Below, piece by piece: positions 8,475 through 16,962 of a stretch of DNA of 64,000 bases. Position numbers and translations under genes: made by a program. Each line of letters opens with the position of its first letter. The stretch's first letter is position 1. Where the stretch lies: contig JAPPGH010000039.1 of assembly GCA_026914155.1 (NCBI GenBank), positions 1 through 64,000 of the forward strand. Reading direction: 5' to 3'. The DNA comes from Candidatus Palauibacter rhopaloidicola. GTDB lineage: Bacteria > Gemmatimonadota > Gemmatimonadetes > Palauibacterales > Palauibacteraceae. The notes beneath the pieces were generated by a model. It was not told the DNA's origin and did not search any database. It saw only the letters and a list, made by a program, of their open reading frames with translations.

Positions 8475-11400
8475 ACGCCTTCGCGCGCTGGGGGGAAGTC
8501 ACGCGGCGCGAGTTTCAGGCGGCGTTCCGCCGTCCGGCCCACTGGGTCCTGCTCGCGATCCTGGCGTTCATGGCGGTGGGGATGGCCGGGGGGTCGGTCA
8601 GGATCTCGTCGGGCAGCTTCGTGGCCGGCGGCGAACGGCCGTGGATCACCTCGGTCTACAACCAGAGCATGATCCAGATCATCGTCATGCTCGCGGTCGC
8701 GGGCTGGTTCCTGGCCATCTCCTGCGGGATGGCCGTCATCCGCGATCTCGAACTGCGGGTGACGGAGGTGTTCCACTCCACGCGTCTCACGCCGGGGGAG
8801 TATGTGTGGGGCAAGTTCTGCGGGGCGGCGGGCGCGTTCACGGGCGCGTGGCTGCTGTTTCTGATCCTCCTGAGCTCCTACTCGCACATTGTGAGAGGCG
8901 CGGTGGCGGGTTCCCGACTGATCGGCCCCTTCGACGCCTGGAACTACCTCTTCCCGACGCTCCTCTTCGGGGTGCCGCAGATTCTGATCTTCGGAGGGGT
9001 CGCCTTCTTCCTCGGCGCCTGGACGCGCCGTCCGATCATCGTGTTCGCCTTCCCCATGGCGGCGGCGCTCGTCACGCTCACGTTCCTCACCACGTGGTCG
9101 CCGAGCTGGCTCTCGCCGGACGTGAACCGGCTGCTCATGCTCCTCGATCCCTCCGGCTTCCGCTGGCTCGACCAGACCTTCCTCGAGGTCGACCGGGGCG
9201 TCGCGTTCTACAACGCGCAGCCGCTGCGGCCCGACATCGGATTCGTCATCAGCCGCGTGGTCGTCGCGGCGCTGGGACTCGCCGCCGTGGCGGGCGCGGT
9301 GCGCAGCTACCGCCGCCGGATGCTCGTGGGCGGCGCGGAACTCCGCTTCCTGCGCGCGCTTCGGCGCCGAAGCGCCCCCGCCGCCGCTCCGGGGCCCGAC
9401 ACGGCGGCCGCGCCGGCCGCGCCGGCAGCCACGCCCGCCTCCCTGGCGGATCTCGGCATGACCACCCGTCCTCTCGGCTTCCGGAAGGCCGCCGCCGTCA
9501 TCGCGCGCAGCGAGATCCGGGACCTCGCGGTGCGGCCCGGGATGTATCTCTTCGTCCCCCTCATCCTGTTCATGGCGTTCGAGACGCTGTACACGACCGG
9601 TCCGTTCGATTCCCTCCTTCTGCACACGCCGGGCGGGATCGCGGGGGACCAGCTCAACACGCTCAACGTTCTCCTCTGCTTCCTGCTCCTCTTCTACACC
9701 GTCGAGTCGCTGCACAGGGAACGCAGCCGCCGCATGCACGAGATCTTCGGCGCGACCTCCGTCGGCACCGGCGCCGTCCTCCTCGGCAAGACGCTGGGGA
9801 ACAGCGTCATGGCGGGTTTCATCCTGCTCGTGACGCTCGGCGCGGACGCGGTCCTCCTCCTCTATCAGCGGGTCGTCGGCGGGAGCCCGGTCGGGTTCGA
9901 CTTCTTCCCGTTCGTCGCCATGTGGGGCGCCGTTCTCATCCCCACCTTCGTCTTCTGGACGGCACTCGTCACGGCCCTCTTCTCCCTCCTGCGCAACCGG
10001 TACGCGGTGTACGGGATCGGGGTCGGACTCGTCATCTACACCGTATACAGCCTGCAGCAGGCCGGTGAGGGGCCGACGTGGGTGACCAACTGGCTGGGCT
10101 GGGGCGTCCTCGAGTGGAGCGACATGGGCGCCTTCGCCCTGCACGGGACCCCGCTCCTCCTCAACCGCCTCCTCTACCTGAGCCTCGTGCCGCTCCTCGT
10201 GGCGCTTTCCGTGAAGTGGTACGGCCGGCAGGACTTCGATGCGGCGGGGATCATGCACCGCCTCCGTCCGGGGCCGCTGTTGCTCGGCGGCCTCCGACTC
10301 CTGCCGCTTGGCGCCCCCGCGCTCATTCTCGCCTCGATCCTCGCGGTCGGCGGCGAGCGCGGATACGAGGGGGACGCCGCGGATGAATGGAGGGAGGCCT
10401 ACTGGAAGCGGAACACCGTGACCTGGACCGGTTTCCTCATGCCGTCGGTCTCCCGGGTGGACCTCGATCTCGACTTCGAGCCCGGCGCGCGCTCGGTCGC
10501 GGTGAAGGGGGAATACACGTTCTTCAACGACCGCGACCATGCGTACGAGCAGATCCCGATCACGGCGGGGCCGTGGGATCCCATCACCTGGACCATGGAC
10601 GGGAGCGTGATGTGGCCATCGGATCGCGCGAACCTGTTCGTGTTCACGCCCGACGAGCCGCTGGAGCCCGGCGACACGCTCACGATCGGCTTCGAGTACG
10701 ACCTCGTGTTCATGGAAGGCATGAGCAGGGGGGCCGGCGGGGCGGGGCAGTTCATCCTCGAGTCGGGGATCGTGCTCACGGCCTTCGAGCCGACGTTCGT
10801 GCCGGTGCCGGGATACCTGCCCGGAATCGGCGTGGACGGCGACAACTCGCCCGATCCCCGCGACTACGCCGACGACTTCTACGAGGGCGAGACGGAGCCG
10901 CTGTTCGGCTGGGGCGGACGGCCGTTCACGGTGCGGACGCGGATCACGACGCCCGAGGCGTTCACGGCCAACGGCGTGGGCCGACTGGTGAGCAGCGAGG
11001 TCGCCGACGGCCGGCGCACGGTGGTGTGGGAGACCGACCATCCGGTGAGCATGTTCAACGTGATCGCCGGCAGGTACGCGGTGATCGAGGGGGACGGCAC
11101 CGCGATCTTCTACCACCCGGAGCACGACTACAACGTGGAGGAGATGTCCGCCGCTCTCGACGCGGCGCGGAAGTACTACTCGGAGTGGTTCCATCCATTC
11201 CCCTGGGAGGTGCTGAAGGTCTCGGAGTTCCCCGCCTACGCGGCCTACGCCCAGGGATTCGCGACGAACATCACGTTCAGCGAGGGGGTCGGGTTCCTGG
11301 CGAAGAGCGACCCGGTGTCGCATGTGGCGTTCATGGTCGTGGCGCACGAAGCCGCGCACCAATGGTGGGGGAACCTGCTCGTGCCCGGCGAAGGGCCCGG

Positions 11401-12139
11401 CGGCGACATCCTCTCCGAGGGCATGGCGAACTACGCGACGATGCTCCTGCACGAACAGGTGTACGGCGATCGCTACCGCATGGAGTTCGGGAAGCGGATC
11501 GAATCCATGTACGCCACGCGCCGCTTCGCGAACTCGGAGCGCCCGCTGGTGAGGACGGCAGGCGGCCGGTCCGGAGACGCCACGGTGATCTACAACAAGA
11601 GCGCCTGGGTGATGTGGATGCTCCAGCAGGAGATGGGCCGCGAGAACCTCCTCTCGGGCCTGCGCGCCTTCATCGAGAAGTACAACCCGGACCCGGACTT
11701 CCCGGTGCTCCAGGACATGCTGGCGGTGCTGCGCGGCTTCGCCCCGGACACGACGAGGTTCGACCGCTTCGCCCGGCAGTGGTTCCACCGGGTGAGGCTG
11801 CCCGAGTACGAGTTTGCCGACGTGACGAAGACCCGGGAGATGGATGGGAACGGCGGCGAGACCTGGGTCGTGCGAGGGACGATCCGAAACGTGGGCACGG
11901 GGCGGGCGACGGTGGAGGTGGCCGCGACGGCGGGAGAACGATGGTCCGATGAGGGCGAGGACCGGACCCGCTCGGTGGTGGCGGACGGCTACCGCGAGGC
12001 GCGGACCGGGTTGCGCATCGGCTGGGGCCAGTCCGTGGATTTCGAGATCCGCGCCCCCTTCGATCCGGAGCGCGTGCTGGCCGACCCCGACGTGCTCGTG
12101 CTGCAACTCAACCGCGCCGCCGCCGTCTTCGACTTCTGA
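8471..12139 (+). CDS. ABC-2 type permease fused to an M1-family (gluzincin) aminopeptidase
   Basis: This 1222-residue protein joins two activities. Residues 1 to about 620 contain roughly twelve hydrophobic segments in two similar halves (the second begins near 335 after an Ala/Pro-rich linker), as in ABC-2 permeases. From about 650 a periplasmic M1 peptidase follows, with beta-sandwich and then zinc site His959-Glu-Ala-Ala-His963 and the third ligand Glu983 in 'LSEGMANY'. The spacing from the second His to that Glu is 19 residues, where classic M1 enzymes have 18, and the GAMEN exopeptidase motif is replaced by 'QGFATN'. Both differences fit the known permease/M1 fusion subfamily rather than PepN. 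GTG 8471 overlaps the ATPase stop. It may export a peptide or process it as it leaves the membrane. Confidence 0.9.
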   Translation: MNAFARWGEVTRREFQAAFRRPAHWVLLAILAFMAVGMAGGSVRISSGSFVAGGERPWITSVYNQSMIQIIVMLAVAGWFLAISCGMAVIRDLELRVTEVFHSTRLTPGEYVWGKFCGAAGAFTGAWLLFLILLSSYSHIVRGAVAGSRLIGPFDAWNYLFPTLLFGVPQILIFGGVAFFLGAWTRRPIIVFAFPMAAALVTLTFLTTWSPSWLSPDVNRLLMLLDPSGFRWLDQTFLEVDRGVAFYNAQPLRPDIGFVISRVVVAALGLAAVAGAVRSYRRRMLVGGAELRFLRALRRRSAPAAAPGPDTAAAPAAPAATPASLADLGMTTRPLGFRKAAAVIARSEIRDLAVRPGMYLFVPLILFMAFETLYTTGPFDSLLLHTPGGIAGDQLNTLNVLLCFLLLFYTVESLHRERSRRMHEIFGATSVGTGAVLLGKTLGNSVMAGFILLVTLGADAVLLLYQRVVGGSPVGFDFFPFVAMWGAVLIPTFVFWTALVTALFSLLRNRYAVYGIGVGLVIYTVYSLQQAGEGPTWVTNWLGWGVLEWSDMGAFALHGTPLLLNRLLYLSLVPLLVALSVKWYGRQDFDAAGIMHRLRPGPLLLGGLRLLPLGAPALILASILAVGGERGYEGDAADEWREAYWKRNTVTWTGFLMPSVSRVDLDLDFEPGARSVAVKGEYTFFNDRDHAYEQIPITAGPWDPITWTMDGSVMWPSDRANLFVFTPDEPLEPGDTLTIGFEYDLVFMEGMSRGAGGAGQFILESGIVLTAFEPTFVPVPGYLPGIGVDGDNSPDPRDYADDFYEGETEPLFGWGGRPFTVRTRITTPEAFTANGVGRLVSSEVADGRRTVVWETDHPVSMFNVIAGRYAVIEGDGTAIFYHPEHDYNVEEMSAALDAARKYYSEWFHPFPWEVLKVSEFPAYAAYAQGFATNITFSEGVGFLAKSDPVSHVAFMVVAHEAAHQWWGNLLVPGEGPGGDILSEGMANYATMLLHEQVYGDRYRMEFGKRIESMYATRRFANSERPLVRTAGGRSGDATVIYNKSAWVMWMLQQEMGRENLLSGLRAFIEKYNPDPDFPVLQDMLAVLRGFAPDTTRFDRFARQWFHRVRLPEYEFADVTKTREMDGNGGETWVVRGTIRNVGTGRATVEVAATAGERWSDEGEDRTRSVVADGYREARTGLRIGWGQSVDFEIRAPFDPERVLADPDVLVLQLNRAAAVFDF

Positions 12140-12179
12140 GCGTCCGCCGACGTTCTCGGTACCCGCCGGAACTCGCCGG

Positions 12180-13205
12180 TTACGGGACCGGGCGGAAGAG
12201 GCGGATGACGTCGCCGACGGTCATGTCGCCCACCTGGCGAGCGAGGCCGGCCGCGCGGGCGGAGGCGATGGCCTGTTCGAAGCGGCGGATCTCGCTCTCG
12301 GGAAGGTCGATGATCTCGACGCCGGCTTCCTGCGCCATCCGCAGGCCGTCGGCGCCGGCGCGCGCGTAGGCGGTGGCCCCGGCCATCGACAGGGAGGCGT
12401 CGGCGGCTTCGTCGATCCAGCCCCGTTCCTCGGGTGAGAGGGAATCGTAGACCGCGCGATTCATCAGCAGGACGAACGGCAGGCCGGACGTGGGGAGCCA
12501 GGTCGTGAGGTAGGCGGCGGGCTCGTGAAGCTGGAACGTCCCGATCCCCGACGGGGAGATCGCGACGCCGTCGATGACGCCGGTGGTCAGGCTCTGGTGG
12601 ACCACGGTGCCGGGCTGCATGACCGCGCTCGCGCCCAGCGCTTCGATGAAGGGGATGAGGCTCCGCGTCGACACCCGGACCTTGAGTCCGTTCATGTCCT
12701 CGAGCGTGCGCACCGGCCTCTCGCGGGTGAGCAGCACGGGGGCGTCGTTGGCCCACAGCCCCAGCACCTTCGCGTCGTACTCCGCCTCGAGCACGGACCG
12801 GGCGCGCCCCATGGCCTCGGTACACTCCACCGCGGTCTTGCAGATGCCGGGGAAGCCGATGAGGTCGGTCTTCGGGAAGAGGTCGGCGGTGTAGGCGGGG
12901 ATGGCGAGGGCGATGTCGGCCACGCCGCTCCGCAGGATCGAGTACTGCGCCGGCGCGGACGAGTTCAGGGCTCCGGCGGGAAACTGCCGGACGGTGAGTC
13001 TGCCGCCCGAGAGTTCCGCGAGCTTCTCCGCCAGCGGCGTGAACATGTCCCCGGTGAGGACGTGATCCGCGGGCAGAAAGTGCGCCAGCGACAACTCCCT
13101 CGTACCGCTCGTTTCGGAGGTTTCCCCGCACCCGCCCGCGACCCCGCCCGCGGCGAGCAGTCCGAGGACGAGCGTCCGCCGTGCGCGCGTCAGTGCCCGC
13201 GTCAT
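12180..13205 (-). CDS. TRAP transporter solute-binding lipoprotein (DctP-like)
   Basis: This 341-residue protein is the periplasmic receptor of a tripartite ATP-independent transporter. It has a lipoprotein signal ('LGLLAAGGVAGGC', cysteine near 25), so it is membrane-tethered. DctP-family features include 'LSLAHFLPADHVLTGDMFTPLAEKLAELSGGRLTVRQFPAG', cited here by region (about residues 36-76), 'LRSGVADIAL', and the 'GLKVRVSTRSLIPFIEALGA' stretch with the conserved Arg that salts with a carboxylate ligand (about 167-186). Its ATG overlaps the stop of the upstream NCS2 gene by 4 bases, making it the last gene of the operon. Ligand is probably an organic acid. Confidence 0.9.
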   Translation of the reverse strand: MTRALTRARRTLVLGLLAAGGVAGGCGETSETSGTRELSLAHFLPADHVLTGDMFTPLAEKLAELSGGRLTVRQFPAGALNSSAPAQYSILRSGVADIALAIPAYTADLFPKTDLIGFPGICKTAVECTEAMGRARSVLEAEYDAKVLGLWANDAPVLLTRERPVRTLEDMNGLKVRVSTRSLIPFIEALGASAVMQPGTVVHQSLTTGVIDGVAISPSGIGTFQLHEPAAYLTTWLPTSGLPFVLLMNRAVYDSLSPEERGWIDEAADASLSMAGATAYARAGADGLRMAQEAGVEIIDLPESEIRRFEQAIASARAAGLARQVGDMTVGDVIRLFRPVP

Positions 13206-14974
13206 GGCCGGGACTCGCGCTCGGGGACGGCGGAAACTCGGAGGGTCAGGATGTCCACGTCGTGAAACTGCCGGTGGCGGACGGAGGAGGCGAGATGCCG
13301 GAGCAGCCGGAGCGAGATCTCCTGCTCCACGTCGGCCGCCGGGGTGTCGGCCTCGAGCCAGGCCAGGCGGTCCTGGAGGTTGAGTTCGTCGCTGCCCGCG
13401 GCGCCGACCCTGAACTCCAGCACGGCCTCGTCGTCCTCCTCCCTCGCCGTCAGGAGCAGCTCGCGCCTCGCGTCGTCCGGCGTTCCCCCGGCCTCGTCCG
13501 CCTCCTTCGCCGCCTCCCGCGACTCCAGGAGCGTGAGCAGCGCCTCCTCGCTCGCGGCTTCGAGCCGGTCGAGGACCGGCGCCAGCCCGTGCCGGGCCGA
13601 GAACGCCTGGATGAACTCCCGGAGCCGGGGCAGTTCCGCCATGTCGAGCGTCCCCCGCAGCCGGCGCTTCCGGCGCGCCGTGAGCGCCGTGAGGAGCAGC
13701 GCCACCAGGCCTCCCGTCGTGAGCCCGCTGCTCAACAGCCCGCCCGCGAACTCCGCGAAGAATGCGGGAAAGATCATGTCGAACTCGCAGCCGACGCCCG
13801 TCCAGAACGAGACGCCCGCGATGAGGCCGTTGCGGGGGTTCGAGCCGATGCTGCGCGCGACTTCGCGCATCCCGACGGTGAACAGCGTCGCCATGATCAC
13901 GGCCAGGGAGGCGGCCACGACGGCTCCGGGAATGGCGAGAATGAGGGCGAGCGCCTTGGGCACGAAGGCGAGGACGAAGAAGACGAGTCCGGCCGCGACG
14001 CCGACCCGGCGCGCCGCCACGCCCGTGACCTCGATGGCGGCCACGGCGTTCGCGTTGAGCGTGTTCGGCATCGTTCCCACCAGGCCCGCGAGCAGGTTCC
14101 CGGCGCCTTTCGCGGCCACGGCACGCTGTACGGCGCGATAATCGACCGCCCGCGGCCGGCGCCACGACATGCGCTGGGCGGCGACCGCGACGGCGACCGA
14201 CTTGGTCGTGCCGACGAGCGCCACGAACAGGAACGCGGGCAGCAATCCCCAGAACGCCGCGCCGAAGCCGATGTCCAGCGCGGGCAGCCCGCCGGCCGGG
14301 AAGCCGATCCACCGGGCGTCGGCCACGAGGCCGGTGTCGTAGATGCCGAAGGCGGCCCCGGTCACGGAGCCGGCGAGGATGCCGATGGCCGGGGCCCAGA
14401 GACGGAGCGTCCCTCTCGTCCGGAGGGCGATTCCGAGGATGGCGACGATCGTCACGGCGGCGCTCAGCGGCGCGGCCGGCACGGGGGCTCCCGGCGGCAA
14501 CTCGTTGAGCATGCCGAAGAGGATCGGCATCACGGTGACGGGAAGGAGCATGACCACCGTCCCCGTGACCACGGGCGTGAGCACCCGGTGCAGCAGCGAG
14601 AGCCGCGCGGAAAAGGCCGCCTGCGCGAGCGCCGAGAGGACGACCAGGGTGGCGAGCAGCCCCGGTCCTCCCTGGATCAGCGCCTCCGCGCACACGGCGA
14701 TGAAGATCGCCGAACTGACGTGCGGCAGCGCGTACCCCGCCCCCATCCGGCCCACACGCCGGCCCTGGAGAATGGTGGTGGCGCCGCACGCGAGGACGGA
14801 GGCGAACACCGCCCACAGCACGAGTTCGTCAGCGCTTCCCGCCTGGAACACGATCGTCGGGATGAGGACGACCCCGTTGATCCCCATCGCGGCGAGCTGC
14901 AGGCCGAGCCCCAGGGCGACCGGCGCCGGAACCCGGTCCTCCACCTCGTATCGGAGACCGCCGGCCACGCTCAT
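13202..14974 (-). CDS. NCS2-family nucleobase permease with C-terminal cytoplasmic RsbW/GHKL-like domain
   Basis: A 590-residue protein. Residues 1 to about 450 are a nucleobase-cation symporter-2 (uracil/xanthine permease) membrane domain with about 12-14 segments. It has the N-terminal 'LGLQLAAMGINGVVLIPTIV', and 'GTMPNTLNANAVAAIEVTG' near 320-338 where NCS2 proteins carry the 'NxGxxxxTG' substrate loop. About 120 extra residues follow; the segment 'LPRLREFIQAFSARHGL' with 'LEAASEEALLTLLE' looks like the N-terminal helices of an RsbW-type anti-sigma ATPase, but the glycine-rich ATP boxes are not visible. It overlaps DctM by 4 bases upstream and DctP by 4 downstream, so it sits inside the TRAP operon. 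Substrate may be a purine, pyrimidine or related ring. Confidence 0.85.
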   Translation of the reverse strand: MSVAGGLRYEVEDRVPAPVALGLGLQLAAMGINGVVLIPTIVFQAGSADELVLWAVFASVLACGATTILQGRRVGRMGAGYALPHVSSAIFIAVCAEALIQGGPGLLATLVVLSALAQAAFSARLSLLHRVLTPVVTGTVVMLLPVTVMPILFGMLNELPPGAPVPAAPLSAAVTIVAILGIALRTRGTLRLWAPAIGILAGSVTGAAFGIYDTGLVADARWIGFPAGGLPALDIGFGAAFWGLLPAFLFVALVGTTKSVAVAVAAQRMSWRRPRAVDYRAVQRAVAAKGAGNLLAGLVGTMPNTLNANAVAAIEVTGVAARRVGVAAGLVFFVLAFVPKALALILAIPGAVVAASLAVIMATLFTVGMREVARSIGSNPRNGLIAGVSFWTGVGCEFDMIFPAFFAEFAGGLLSSGLTTGGLVALLLTALTARRKRRLRGTLDMAELPRLREFIQAFSARHGLAPVLDRLEAASEEALLTLLESREAAKEADEAGGTPDDARRELLLTAREEDDEAVLEFRVGAAGSDELNLQDRLAWLEADTPAADVEQEISLRLLRHLASSVRHRQFHDVDILTLRVSAVPERESRP

Positions 14975-16278
14975 CCGTACATCGCGTTCGGGAGGAACGT
15001 GGCGATGCGCGGGAAGAGGGCGATCAGGATCAGCGCCGCCAGCATCGCGAGCCAGAACGGCAGGATGCCGCGGAACATCGTGCGCACCGGCACGTCCGGG
15101 GCGACGCCCTTGACCACGAAGATGTTGAGCCCGACGGGCGGCGAGATCAGTCCCATCTCGAGCGTGACCACGATCATCACGCCGAACCAGATCATGTCGA
15201 CGCCCAGCGACTCGAGGATCGGCTGAACGAGGGGCACGGTGAGCACCAGCATCGCGAACCCGTCCAGGAACGTGCCGAGCACGATGAACATGAGCAGCAC
15301 GAGCACGACGACCTGGGCGCCCGAATAGCCCTGTTCGCCGACCCACTCCGCTGCGACGAACGCGATCCCGGTGAGCCCGAGGAACACCTTGAACACGAAC
15401 GCGCCGAAGAGGATCAGGAAGGCCGTGCCGCTCGCCTTCAGCGTGCCGTTGACGACCTCGATCGCGGTCTTCCGGTTCAGCGCCCGCCGCGCGCAGGCCG
15501 CGACGAGCGTGAGGCACGCGCCGACGCCGGCCGCCTCGATGGCGGAGAAGATGCCGGCGTAGATGCCGCCGATGGTCACGACGACGATGCCGAGGATCCA
15601 CGCCGCGCTCGCGGTGGCCCGCAGGCGCTCCCGCCACGGAACGGCAGTCCTGGCGTGGGGCGCCTTGTCCGGGTCGCGGCGGACGACGATCCAGACGGCG
15701 AGCACGAAGAGCAGCGTGAGCGCGATCCCGGGCACGACGCCGGCCATGAACAGGCGGCCGATGCTCTCCTCGGTGACGATCCCGTAGATGACGAGTCCCG
15801 CCGAGGGCGGGATGAGGATGCCGAGCGTGCCGCCGGCGGCGATGGCCCCGGTCGCCAGCGAGTCGTCGTACCTGAACCGCCGCATTTCGGGCAGCGACAC
15901 GCGGCCCATGGTGAGCGCGGCGGCCAGCGAGGAGCCGGAGAGCGCCGAGAATCCGGCGCAGGCGACGATCGACGCGGACGCGAGGCTGCCCCGGAAGCGG
16001 CCAAGCCAACTGTGGGCCGCGCGGTACAGGTCCTGACTCATCCCGGAGACCACGGCGAGGTGCCCCATCAGCATGAACAGCGGCAGGATGGTGAGGGGAT
16101 AGCGCGAGGCGACGGCGAAGGTCTCGCCCGCCAGCACCGCCGTGACGGCGCCCGGGCGGACCGCGGCGATGCCGCCCACGCCCACGACCAGCATCGCCAG
16201 ACCCACCGGCACCCGGATGAAGAGCAGGACGAAGAGGGCGAGAAAGCCCACGAGGGCGATGCCGGTCCCGTCCATCAC
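14971..16278 (-). CDS. TRAP transporter large permease subunit (DctM-like)
   Basis: A 435-residue integral membrane protein with about 12 hydrophobic segments. DctM features: 'FLALFVLLFIRVPVGLAML' at the N-terminus, 'GHLAVVSGMSQDLYRAAHSW' (about 72-91), 'SGSSLAAALTMG' (about 114-125, the conserved SGSSxA loop), 'LGILIPPSAGLVIYGIVTEE' (about 152-171) and 'PPVGLNIFVVKGVAPDVP' near 380-397. The subunit carries the ion-coupled translocation path. It lies 13 bases after the small subunit gene and overlaps the NCS2 gene. Length matches the family (about 425-440). Confidence 0.92.
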   Translation of the reverse strand: MMDGTGIALVGFLALFVLLFIRVPVGLAMLVVGVGGIAAVRPGAVTAVLAGETFAVASRYPLTILPLFMLMGHLAVVSGMSQDLYRAAHSWLGRFRGSLASASIVACAGFSALSGSSLAAALTMGRVSLPEMRRFRYDDSLATGAIAAGGTLGILIPPSAGLVIYGIVTEESIGRLFMAGVVPGIALTLLFVLAVWIVVRRDPDKAPHARTAVPWRERLRATASAAWILGIVVVTIGGIYAGIFSAIEAAGVGACLTLVAACARRALNRKTAIEVVNGTLKASGTAFLILFGAFVFKVFLGLTGIAFVAAEWVGEQGYSGAQVVVLVLLMFIVLGTFLDGFAMLVLTVPLVQPILESLGVDMIWFGVMIVVTLEMGLISPPVGLNIFVVKGVAPDVPVRTMFRGILPFWLAMLAALILIALFPRIATFLPNAMYG

Positions 16279-16291
16279 GCGTCCGGGTCGT

Positions 16292-16831
16292 TCATTCGGC
16301 CGGCTCGTTGGGGTCTTCCGCGTTCCACGCCGCGAACCCCAGGAGAAGTTGGGACAGGAGCAGCAGTCCGTAGGCGGCGAGCGACGCGCCGAGCGCGTAG
16401 TAGAAGGGCAGGTGCGGGATCGACACGCTGCCGGTGACGGCGCCGCAGGGAAGGCCGCAACTGCCGTGCGTGAACAGCGCGTACGCGGCCGCGGCGGTCG
16501 CGCCCACGCCGAGCAGCCGCGCGACGGCGTCCGTGATCCTCGTGACGCGCCGGCCCGCGAGGCGCGCGAGCAGGTTCACGCACACGTGCGAGCCCTCGCG
16601 CGCCCCGTAGGCGACCGCCGCCGCCACGACGACGGCGAGCGACATGGTCGAGACGTCCTCGATCCAGAGCAGGGAATCGTTGAGGACGTAGCGCCAGAAG
16701 ACCTCGGCCACCGTGATGGCCAGCAGCACCGCGAGCGCGACCCCGCCGGCCACGGCGAACCCCGCCGCCACGCGGCCGCAGAACGCCTCCGCGCTGGCGA
16801 AGACGTCTCTATGGTCCTCGAAAACCGTCAT
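16292..16831 (-). CDS. TRAP transporter small permease subunit (DctQ-like)
   Basis: A 179-residue four-helix membrane protein, first gene of the TRAP operon. DctQ hallmarks: helix 1 'AVLLAITVAEVFWRYVLNDSLLWIEDVS' (given by region, about 34-61) with the conserved Arg-Tyr and Trp-x-Glu, and helix 2 'AVVVAAAVAYGAREGSHV' (about 66-83). The loop between helices 3 and 4 is unusual in carrying two cysteines, 'HGSCGLPCGAV' (about 121-131), which could form a disulfide on the outer side. ATG 16831 is the only ATG near the family start. A promoter should lie in the 130-bp gap upstream; I see no strong match. Confidence 0.88.
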   Translation of the reverse strand: MTVFEDHRDVFASAEAFCGRVAAGFAVAGGVALAVLLAITVAEVFWRYVLNDSLLWIEDVSTMSLAVVVAAAVAYGAREGSHVCVNLLARLAGRRVTRITDAVARLLGVGATAAAAYALFTHGSCGLPCGAVTGSVSIPHLPFYYALGASLAAYGLLLLSQLLLGFAAWNAEDPNEPAE

Positions 16832-16962
16832 GTCCCCCGCACAGACCGAGAGCTTCCGCGAATTCGCGCCTCAGAATAGCGGGTCGGAGCGGGTTTGCGT
16901 ACGGAGCCTCGGATGCCGGGGGGGCGGACGCCGCGTTGGACGGGGGGCGCCCGCCGTCCGCG

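Noticed and set aside
8426..12106. 1226-codon minus-strand frame opposite the permease-peptidase
   Set aside because: Composition is Arg/His/Glu-rich with no motifs; the plus-strand protein has transporter helices and a zinc site.
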